Assembly (NCBI GenBank): GCA_963828415.1
Contig: CAWHEI010000012.1
Span: 496,001 to 560,000 of the forward strand
DNA length: 64,000 bases
DNA from: Sva-07 sp963828415
GTDB taxonomy: Bacteria > Actinomycetota > Acidimicrobiia > Acidimicrobiales > Ilumatobacteraceae
Reading direction: 5' to 3'
Shown here: piece after piece, positions 29,582 to 36,440 of the stretch
Numbering within the stretch: position 1 is the first letter of the stretch
Layout: the number at the start of each line of letters is the position of its first letter
The notes under the pieces: model-generated
Databases searched by the model: none
The model's input: the letters and a program-made list of their open reading frames with translations, nothing else
What the model was told of the DNA's origin: nothing
Program-made: the position numbers and the translations under genes

Positions 29582-30715
29582 TCAGGGAGTGGGTTCGTCG
29601 AGTCCACCCGGCGAAGGTCGTCGGCGGTCGCCGCCGTGGTAGTCGGCGCGGCAGTCGTCGGCGCAGTCGGCGGTTGGGACGGTCGTGGTCGGGGCGGCCG
29701 TGGTCGGCGCCGTACGTGGTCGACAGTCGTGGTCACCGGGGCGGTGCCGTTGTCGACGGCGAGGTGCCGTGGTCAGTCGGACACCGCCACCGCCGCCCGC
29801 TTGCGGCACGTCGTCGTGGTCGTCGAGGTGGTCGGCCGGACGGTGGTCGTCGTCGCTGCGGATCGCGGACGAACTCGATCCGGTCGAGGGGCGACCGAGC
29901 ACCGTGGTGCTGTTGGTGCCGACGCGCGAATCGTCGCGGAACGTCGAGCGCAGGCAGTCGCCCTCGCCGTCGACCGGGCCGAGTGATGCGGCGATGGACT
30001 CGGCCAGGATGCGGCGGCCCGTGTCGGTCGGATGCAGACGATCGCTGCTCAGCACACCAGGAGCATCCGAGATGGTGCTCCAGTCGAGCACGGTGATGTT
30101 CTCACGTTCGGCACCGAGGCGATTGACGACCTCGTTGACCTCGACGTAGTCCGGTCGGTACTCGGTCACCGTGAGCAGCACGACCGGACGTGGCGCCAGC
30201 CGGTCGAGGATCTCGACGAGCTCGGCTTCGTACTTCGCCTGATCGCCGCCGTAGTTGCTCCCGAGAAAGACCACGGCTGCATCCCAGTCGTCCTCCGGGG
30301 CGGCATCGTCGACGAGCAGCTTGTCGAGGACGAGATTTCCGAAATCGACGAACCGGCTCGGTTCGGCCTCGACAGCGACCTGCCATCCGAGCGGGACCAC
30401 CGCTTCGCACATGTGGTTGCCGTATCGAGATGCCGTCGACGCGAGGATCGAGTCGCCGATCATCAAGATCCGGTTTCCGTCGACGGTCTCACCGATCAAC
30501 TGCGCTTCGGTGCCGTCCTCGTTGACCGGTGGCCGCACGACCACGATCGGTTCGCGCACGGCCGACGGAACGGCGGGGACCACCCCGACACCGGCGATCG
30601 TCGGAACGGGGGTGACCGGCGGGGTCGTGTCGTCGGCCCCACCGTCGGCGGCACCGCACCCGGCCACCAGCGCAGCGACCGCGAACACGGCAGCGAGCGA
30701 TCGGCGGCGGGTCAT
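29582..30715 (-). CDS. SGNH-hydrolase-like lipoprotein, C-terminal tail frame-disturbed
   Basis: This is a predicted exported lipoprotein of up to 377 aa, starting MTRRRSLAAVFAVAALVAGC (lipobox Cys20). An SGNH core follows: ILMIGDSILASTA (block I, GDS at 87-89), FLGSNYGGDQ near the Asn block, and the catalytic Asp/His pair in LSSDRLHPTDTG. It would be an esterase or acyltransferase acting outside the membrane. From about residue 250 the frame becomes His/Asp/Arg-rich. Thr/Pro-rich stretches (TTTTVRPTTSTTTTT; PTAPTTAAPTTT) instead appear in other frames of the same strand, so the low-complexity tail seems to contain one or more indels. The true C-terminus is therefore uncertain. Confidence 0.65.
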   Translation of the reverse strand: MTRRRSLAAVFAVAALVAGCGAADGGADDTTPPVTPVPTIAGVGVVPAVPSAVREPIVVVRPPVNEDGTEAQLIGETVDGNRILMIGDSILASTASRYGNHMCEAVVPLGWQVAVEAEPSRFVDFGNLVLDKLLVDDAAPEDDWDAAVVFLGSNYGGDQAKYEAELVEILDRLAPRPVVLLTVTEYRPDYVEVNEVVNRLGAERENITVLDWSTISDAPGVLSSDRLHPTDTGRRILAESIAASLGPVDGEGDCLRSTFRDDSRVGTNSTTVLGRPSTGSSSSAIRSDDDHRPADHLDDHDDVPQAGGGGGVRLTTAPRRRQRHRPGDHDCRPRTAPTTAAPTTTVPTADCADDCRADYHGGDRRRPSPGGLDEPTP

Positions 30716-30773
30716 CTGCACCATTGAAGCGTGTTCGCGACCGCGTGGGGCATCGCGGTCACCGTGCCGGGGC

Positions 30774-31148
30774 TCAGCGCGAGCGAAGTGCGTCGCGGAT
30801 CTCGGTGAGCAACTCGACTTCGCTCGGCCCGGCATCGGCCTCGGCCTCCTCGGGCGTGCGCATCGAGTTGTAGGCCTTGACCACCAGGAAGCAGACGAAC
30901 GCGATGATCAAGAAGTTGACGATCAGGGTCAGCGGGGTCCCGTAGTTGATCTCCGCCGAACCGATGTCGATGCTGAGCGAGCTGAAGTCGGGCTGCCCGA
31001 TGATCGCCGCGATGATCGGCATGAAGATGTTGTCGACGATGCTGAGCACCACGGGCGCGAACGCCGTGGCGAGCACGAACGCGATCGCCAGTTCGACGAG
31101 GTTGCCTCGGTTGACGAAGTCCTTGAACTCCTTGAGCAGGTCTTTCAC
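30774..31148 (-). CDS. mscL: Large-conductance mechanosensitive channel MscL
   Basis: This 124-aa membrane protein starts at GTG 31148, with GAAGGAG about 9 nt upstream. The amphipathic N-terminal helix MKDLLKEFKDFVNRGNLVEL leads into TM1 AIAFVLATAFAPVVLSIVDN (the gate region), then a periplasmic loop and TM2 LIVNFLIIAFVCFLVVKAYN, and ends in a charged C-terminal helix (VELLTEIRDALRSR). These are all features of MscL, which releases osmolytes on hypo-osmotic shock as a homopentamer. It is slightly shorter in the loop than the E. coli protein. The upstream spacer (31149-31240) must carry its promoter; it contains an AT-richer GTGAT/ATCAC dyad. Confidence 0.93.
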   Translation of the reverse strand: MKDLLKEFKDFVNRGNLVELAIAFVLATAFAPVVLSIVDNIFMPIIAAIIGQPDFSSLSIDIGSAEINYGTPLTLIVNFLIIAFVCFLVVKAYNSMRTPEEAEADAGPSEVELLTEIRDALRSR

Positions 31149-31240
31149 GTTCGATCTCCTTCAAATGGAGCGATCGGATCGATCGCCTCGTGACGTGATT
31201 GTTTTATCACTTCGGGAGGATGCGACCGGAACCGCTTCGG

Positions 31241-32026
31241 TCAGCGCGCCGTCCACCCGCCGTCGACGATGATGCTCTGTCCGGTCAGGAACGTGCCCGC
31301 AGGAGATGCCAGCAGGAGCAGCGCGCCGTCGAGTTCGTCGAGCTCGCCCATCCGGGGGATCGGCGAGTTGGCGGCGATGAAGCGTTGGCTGCCTTCGTCG
31401 GTGTCCATGCCGTCGGTCATCTCCGACGGGAACCACCCTGGACACAGCGCATTGACGCGAACGCCCTTGCGTGCCCATTGCAGTGCCAGCTCTCGCGTGA
31501 GGTTGATCACCGCACCTTTGCTCGCGCAGTAGTGCGCCTGCTTGACGGGAGTCGAGCCGACGTGGCCGAGCATCGATGCCACGTTGACGATCGATCCAGC
31601 GCCGCTGGCGATCATCGACGGCGCGCAGAGCTTGGACAAGTGCCACAGCGCCGTGACGTTGACCTCCATCGAGGTCCGGAAGCGGTCGAGTTCCTCGTGC
31701 TCGACGGCGACCGTTCCTCCGACCCCGGCGTTGTTGACCAGCACGTCGACACGGCCGAACCGGTCGACCACGTCGGCGACGAGGCGTTCTCGATCGGCGT
31801 CGTCAGCCATGTCGGCGACGAGCACGAACGCGCCCGGCAGGTCGGCAGCGAGTGCGTGGAGACGATCCGAGCGCCGCGCCGTCAGCACGACCTGCGCCCC
31901 CACGGCATGCAGCACCTTGGCGAAGTGGGCGCCGAGTCCCGACGACGCCCCGGTGACGATGGTGACCTGATCGTCGAGACGGAAGCGATCGAGCGGTGAA
32001 GCGGGAGGTGGGGCAGAGGTCGACAT
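31241..32026 (-). CDS. Short-chain dehydrogenase/reductase
   Basis: This 261-aa classical SDR has cofactor motif TGASSGLG (25-32), the NNAG motif VLVNNAG (about 96-102), catalytic Ser in VNVASMLG and the YxxxK pair Tyr166/Lys170 in HYCASK, so all active-site residues are intact. Arg at ARRSDR after the second strand suggests NADP preference. Start ATG 32026 (MSTSAPPPASPLDRF) is chosen because AGGT lies upstream; a further in-frame Met at 32062 is 12 codons earlier. It is monocistronic and divergent from a small membrane-protein gene. Substrate is unknown. Confidence 0.88.
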   Translation of the reverse strand: MSTSAPPPASPLDRFRLDDQVTIVTGASSGLGAHFAKVLHAVGAQVVLTARRSDRLHALAADLPGAFVLVADMADDADRERLVADVVDRFGRVDVLVNNAGVGGTVAVEHEELDRFRTSMEVNVTALWHLSKLCAPSMIASGAGSIVNVASMLGHVGSTPVKQAHYCASKGAVINLTRELALQWARKGVRVNALCPGWFPSEMTDGMDTDEGSQRFIAANSPIPRMGELDELDGALLLLASPAGTFLTGQSIIVDGGWTAR

Positions 32027-32177
32027 GGCTCCCGACCCTAGATTCCGTCGCCTGGTGGTCACCGTCTCGTCATCTCGCCGTCATCGACGACCGCGCGATT
32101 CGATGTCGAACACGTCGGTTGAGTGACAACTCCGCATCGAGGTGTCGACACACGAGACAGCGGGAACGTTGCGTTGT

Positions 32178-32378
32178 ATGAATGACGTCGTGGAAGCCAA
32201 TCGTCGCAGCTGGAAAGAAGCCATCAGGCTCGCCGTCGTGATCTCGATCATCGCTGCGTTCGCCGCCGTCATCGCATCGGTGGCAGGCGAGATACCGCAG
32301 GCGGCCATCGTGCTCCCTGTCATCGTGGTCGCTTTCGCCGCCAGCTGGATCCAGACCGGTCGCGCCCGTCACACCTGA
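32178..32378 (+). CDS. Small two-helix membrane protein
   Basis: This 66-aa protein starts MNDVVEANRRSWKEAIRLA, with hydrophobic segments at residues about 19-38 (VVISIIAAFAAVIASVAG) and 43-58 (AIVLPVIVVAFAASWI) and a short basic tail. A GTG 12 codons upstream (32142) is an alternative start. No family is recognised. It lies between the divergent SDR gene and the LLM gene that follows on the same strand 49 nt later. Confidence 0.5.
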   Translation: MNDVVEANRRSWKEAIRLAVVISIIAAFAAVIASVAGEIPQAAIVLPVIVVAFAASWIQTGRARHT

Positions 32379-32427
32379 ACGCAGCCCGGGCTGACGTGCA
32401 GTCGATCGACTGTGCCACGATCGTTCG

Positions 32428-33339
32428 ATGCAGCCAGCGAAGGTTCGAATCGGATTCGGCCTCGGAACCTCGACCACACTGCACGGTCCGTCCTACGGCA
32501 CCGTCGTCGACTCGCTCGAAACGCTCGGATTCGATTCGCTGTGGTTGTCCGAGCGCATCAGCGGACCAGCACCGGATCCCCTGGTGGCGATGGCCTACGG
32601 CGCCGGCCGCACCGAGCGCCTGAAGTTCGGCATGTCGGTGATGGTGCTGCCCGGCCGCAACCCCGTGGTGCTCGCCAAGGAACTCGCCACGCTGGCGAAC
32701 ATGTCCGGTGGGCGACTCCTTCCGGCGTTCGGGCTCGGAGCGGTCGACCCCGTCGAGCAACAGGCCTTCGGCGTCGAACGCGGCGAACGAGCCAAGTTGT
32801 TCGACGAGATGTTGACCGTGATGCGCGAGTGCTGGACCGGCGAATCGTTCACCCACCACGGTGCTCGCTACGACTACGACGAGATCCGAGTGCTGCCTGC
32901 GGCAACGAAGATGGAGGTCTGGCTCGGCGGAATCGCTCCCTCGGAGCTGCGACGCATCGGTCGCATGGCCGATGGCTGGCTGCCGTCGTTCGTCACGCCG
33001 GCCGACGCCGCCGCAGGCCGGACGGTGATCGAGGACGTCTGTGCCGAACACAACCGCCAGATCGAGCACGACCACTTCGGCGTGCTCGTGCCGTACTCGT
33101 TCGGACCGATCCCCGATCGCCTGCTGGCGCTGCTGGCGAAACGTCGCCCCGATCTCGCTGATCCCTCCGAATTGGTACCCACCTCATGGGACGGACTCAC
33201 CGACCTGATCCGCCGGTTCATCGACGTCGGCACGTCGAAGTTCGTCGTACTCCCGCTTGCCGAGCCCGACGGCGCCGACGCGTGGGTCGAGCACCTCGCC
33301 GAGGCAGCAGAGGTACTGCTCCCGCTCGAGACCCACTGA
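32428..33339 (+). CDS. LLM-class F420-dependent oxidoreductase
   Basis: This 303-aa luciferase-like protein starts MQPAKVRIGFGLGTSTT. Family stretches are ETLGFDSLWLSERISGPAPD, MSVMVLPGRNPVVLAKELA, SGGRLLPAFGLGAVDPVEQ and MEVWLGGIAPSELRRIGRMA. The last part, ATKMEVWLGG then ADGWLPSF, is typical of the TIGR03854-like F420 subgroup, though I cannot verify the assignment. It is followed after 5 nt by a thioesterase gene, so they are probably one transcript. This is the third LLM oxidoreductase in the window; none has a determinable substrate. Confidence 0.83.
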   Translation: MQPAKVRIGFGLGTSTTLHGPSYGTVVDSLETLGFDSLWLSERISGPAPDPLVAMAYGAGRTERLKFGMSVMVLPGRNPVVLAKELATLANMSGGRLLPAFGLGAVDPVEQQAFGVERGERAKLFDEMLTVMRECWTGESFTHHGARYDYDEIRVLPAATKMEVWLGGIAPSELRRIGRMADGWLPSFVTPADAAAGRTVIEDVCAEHNRQIEHDHFGVLVPYSFGPIPDRLLALLAKRRPDLADPSELVPTSWDGLTDLIRRFIDVGTSKFVVLPLAEPDGADAWVEHLAEAAEVLLPLETH

Positions 33340-33344
33340 CGACC

Positions 33345-34169
33345 ATGGCAGCAACGGCCACTTCGCTCTTCGACCATGCCGGCGACGACCGATGGACACC
33401 GACCGAACTGGCGCGAGGGCCATGGGATCCGAGGGCATGCCACGGCGGCCCGGTCGGAGCGTTGATCGCCCGCGCGGTCGAGCACGCCGATCCCGACTCG
33501 CCGGTCGCGTGGCAGATCGCGCGCCTCACGATCGAGCTCACCCGTCCTGTTCCGGTCGGCAGAGCGCTCACGGTGTCGACCGAGATCGAACGCGACGGAC
33601 GCAAGGTGTCGCTCGTCGCCGTTCGTGTTCACGACGGCGACACCGAAGTCGCTCGAGCACGAAGTCTGCGGATCCGAGCGAACGAGTTCGAACTGCCCGA
33701 TGACGTCGTGCAGCCACCCCCCGATCCGCCTGGCACACCTGCCGACGGCATTGCGCAGCGGCCCGTGCGGGCGATGGATGACAGCGTCGCATTCCACCGC
33801 GATGCGTGCGAGCACCGGTTCACCGAGGGATCCTGGGACGAACCCGGCCCGGTCGGTGTGTGGGTCCGCCTCCGAGTCCCCGTCGTGCCTGATGAGGATC
33901 CCTCGGGTGCGCAACGGGCGGTGGCGGCGGCCGACTTCGGCAACGGCGTGAGCAGCGGGCTGCCGTTCGATCGGTTCACGTTCATCAATCCGGACCTCAC
34001 GGTGCACCTGCTGCGGCCTCCGGTCGGAGACTGGATCGGGATGCGAACCGCCTCGCACTACGGATCGAATGCCGTGTGCTCGGGCGCGGGGTTCGCCGAA
34101 TCGGCGCTGTTCGACGTCGACGGTCGTCTCGGACGCAGCGTTCAGAGCTTGATCGTCGACGAGCGTTGA
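33345..34169 (+). CDS. Acyl-CoA thioesterase family protein (double hot-dog)
   Basis: This 274-aa protein has two hot-dog halves in the TesB-like arrangement. The N-terminal half shows WTPTELARGPWDPRACHGG followed by ALIARAVEH, where CHGGP is the hot-dog helix start, then LTIELTRPVPVGRALTVST. The C-terminal half has DFGNGVSSGLPFDRFTFIN, then DLTVHLLRPPVGDWIGMRT. It would hydrolyse acyl-CoA thioesters; many actinobacterial relatives are only annotated as 'thioesterase family'. ATG 33345 gives the family N-terminus, while the longer upstream frame overlaps the LLM gene. It is probably co-transcribed with that oxidoreductase. Confidence 0.8.
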   Translation: MAATATSLFDHAGDDRWTPTELARGPWDPRACHGGPVGALIARAVEHADPDSPVAWQIARLTIELTRPVPVGRALTVSTEIERDGRKVSLVAVRVHDGDTEVARARSLRIRANEFELPDDVVQPPPDPPGTPADGIAQRPVRAMDDSVAFHRDACEHRFTEGSWDEPGPVGVWVRLRVPVVPDEDPSGAQRAVAAADFGNGVSSGLPFDRFTFINPDLTVHLLRPPVGDWIGMRTASHYGSNAVCSGAGFAESALFDVDGRLGRSVQSLIVDER

Positions 34170-34235
34170 CGCCCCATTGACCACACCTCGAGAACTCGGT
34201 GGGAACCGAACGTCGCCGTGTGACGTCCAACACAC

Positions 34236-36350
34236 ATGATGCGTGAACGGCTCATTCCACTGGCACTCGCCACCAGCGCCCTCCTGGTCGCTGCCTCGTG
34301 CACGACCGACGACTCCGCAGGGTCATCCTCTTCGGGCGACGCAACCACCACGACGGAGCCGGGCGACGTCGCCTCGACCGAGCCGCCGGGCACCACGCGG
34401 CCGACCACCACCGGGTCGCGTCCACAAGGATTCGCCTCGGCGAACCTCGAGTTCTTCGGCGATTGCGACGCCTTGTTGAGCTACATGCAGACCGAGGCAA
34501 GCGAGCGGGTGACCGCGTGGGGCCTCGGCGGCGGGGGCATCTACTACGGCGACGGCCGTGTCATGGCCGAGGACGAGATGGCCGCGACCGACGTCGCCGG
34601 AAGTGCCGAGGTCGCACCGGACGTCGCCCCGGCGCCGGGCGCCGTCGAGGGCCAGGACTTCTCCGGCACGAACACCCAGGAGGTCGGCGTCGACGAAGGC
34701 GACATCGTCGAAACGGACGGCGAGTACGTGTACGTGGCCAACAGCGACGGCCTGCGGATCGTGTCCGTCGCCGACGCCGACGTCGTGGCGGAACCAGAAC
34801 TCCCGGAGGGTTCGCATCAGCTGCTGCTCGACGGTGACCGCCTCGTGGTCGTGACGTCGAGCTGGAGCGGTGCCCCCGACACGATCGTGTCGCTGTTCGA
34901 CGTGGCCGACCCGACGAATCCGGTGCTGCTGCGACGGTCGCACCTCGAGGGCGGCGTGGTTGCCACTCGGTCCGTCGACGGCGTCGCCCGACTCGTGATC
35001 ACGACGTCGTTCGATCAGCGCCTCCCGTTCGTTCAGCCGAACCAGTTCGGCCTCGACGAGGACTCGGCGCTCGAGCGCAACAAGGAGATCATCGCCACCT
35101 CGACGGTGGAGGACTGGCTGCCGCGGTGGTTCGACGAGGACGCCAACGGCGCATTCGGTCCGATGTCGCAGGCACTGCCGTGCGAGACGGTCGCAGCGCC
35201 GGCGGAGTTCGCCGGGTTGGGCCTCACGTGGATCGGATCGATCGACGTCAACGGTGATGGCACGCCGGTCGGATCGGCGGGCATCGTGTCGACCGGTGAC
35301 ACCGTGTACGCCTCCACCGACAACCTCTACGTCGCAACGCAGAACTGGAATTGGCAGTGGGGCGGCCCGGTTCCGCTCGCCGTCGAGGAAGGGGCTCCCG
35401 ACACGGCGCCGGAGGAGGACCCCGGCCCGCCGCCCACCTTGATCCATCAGTTCCGCCTCGACTCGGGGACCGGTGCCACGTACATCGCATCGGGACAGGT
35501 CGAAGGACGGCTGCTCAACCAGTTCGCGATGAGCGAGTACAACGGCGACCTACGGGTGGCGACCACCACCGACGACTGGGGCGAGTTCGGCGACCAGAGC
35601 GAGTCGACGGTGTTCGTGTTGCGCCCCGAGGGTGACGAGCTGCAACAGATCTCATCGGTCGGCGGTCTCGGCAAGGACGAACAGATCTACGCCGTGCGGT
35701 TCATCGACGACCTCGCCTACGTCGTCACGTTCCGCCAGACCGATCCGCTGTACGTGATCGACCTGACCGACCCGGCCAACCCGGTCGAGGCGGGCGAGCT
35801 GAAGATCCCTGGGTACTCGGCGTACCTGCATCCGGTCGGCGACGGCCTGCTGCTCGGAGTCGGCCAGGATGCCACCGACGAGGGCCGCACGACGGGCACC
35901 CAGCTCAGCTTGTTCGACGTCAGTGATCCGACGAATCCGCAGCGCATCAGCACGCTGCCGATCGGCGGGTACAGCGAGGTCGAGTGGGATCACAAGGCGT
36001 TCCTCTACTGGCCCGAAGATGGCACGATCGTGCTGCCGGTGTCGCCTGGTTGGAGCGACTGCGGGCCGGACGAGGACTGCCTGTCGAAGGAACTCGTCGG
36101 CGCCGGCGGCGGCGCCGTGGTGGCCGAACTCGACGGACGCGAGCTGAAGGCTCGCGGCGTGATCAGCCATTCGAGCCCGAGCCGGTCCGGGTGCTGGAAC
36201 CCCCTGCAGCGCTCGATCGCCATCGGCAACGAGTTGGTGACGGTCGGCCTCGACCAGATGAAGTTCTCCGACCGCCAGAGCCTCGAGCCCCGCGACTCGG
36301 TGAGCTGGGGCGACCCCGAGCAGTACGGCTGCTACTGGTACGTCGACTGA
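34236..36350 (+). CDS. Secreted beta-propeller lipoprotein
   Basis: This 704-aa protein starts MMRERLIPLALATSALLVAA with lipobox Cys22 and a Ser/Thr-rich linker. From about residue 150 it shows repeated blade-like strands: NTQEVGVDEGDIVETDG, YVYVANSDGLRIVSVAD, ISLFDV-type segments (SLFDVADPTNPVLL; VIDLTDPANPVEAGEL; LFDVSDPTNPQRI) and a final MKFSDRQSLEPRDSVSW. It fits the secreted C-terminal beta-propeller family (Beta_propel type). Conserved DPxNP turns end each blade. It probably sits outside the membrane; its ligand is unknown. It is followed by a GTTTGCGTTGCA dyad and a convergent gene. Confidence 0.8.
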   Translation: MMRERLIPLALATSALLVAASCTTDDSAGSSSSGDATTTTEPGDVASTEPPGTTRPTTTGSRPQGFASANLEFFGDCDALLSYMQTEASERVTAWGLGGGGIYYGDGRVMAEDEMAATDVAGSAEVAPDVAPAPGAVEGQDFSGTNTQEVGVDEGDIVETDGEYVYVANSDGLRIVSVADADVVAEPELPEGSHQLLLDGDRLVVVTSSWSGAPDTIVSLFDVADPTNPVLLRRSHLEGGVVATRSVDGVARLVITTSFDQRLPFVQPNQFGLDEDSALERNKEIIATSTVEDWLPRWFDEDANGAFGPMSQALPCETVAAPAEFAGLGLTWIGSIDVNGDGTPVGSAGIVSTGDTVYASTDNLYVATQNWNWQWGGPVPLAVEEGAPDTAPEEDPGPPPTLIHQFRLDSGTGATYIASGQVEGRLLNQFAMSEYNGDLRVATTTDDWGEFGDQSESTVFVLRPEGDELQQISSVGGLGKDEQIYAVRFIDDLAYVVTFRQTDPLYVIDLTDPANPVEAGELKIPGYSAYLHPVGDGLLLGVGQDATDEGRTTGTQLSLFDVSDPTNPQRISTLPIGGYSEVEWDHKAFLYWPEDGTIVLPVSPGWSDCGPDEDCLSKELVGAGGGAVVAELDGRELKARGVISHSSPSRSGCWNPLQRSIAIGNELVTVGLDQMKFSDRQSLEPRDSVSWGDPEQYGCYWYVD

Positions 36351-36361
36351 CCACGCCAACT

Positions 36362-36419
36362 CACGTTTGCGTTGCACTTCCGGTGGGGCGGGTCACCCGA
36401 AGTGCAACGCAAACGGGGG
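36362..36419. repeat. GTTTGCGTTGCA dyad repeat, copy 4
   Basis: This is the best-preserved copy: left arm CACGTTTGCGTTGCACTTCC, right arm GAAGTGCAACGCAAACG, enclosing CGGTGGGGCGGGTCACCC. It fills most of the 90-nt spacer between two convergent genes. Confidence 0.75.
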
Positions 36420-36440
36420 TGGATGTGACCTGTGCTCAGC

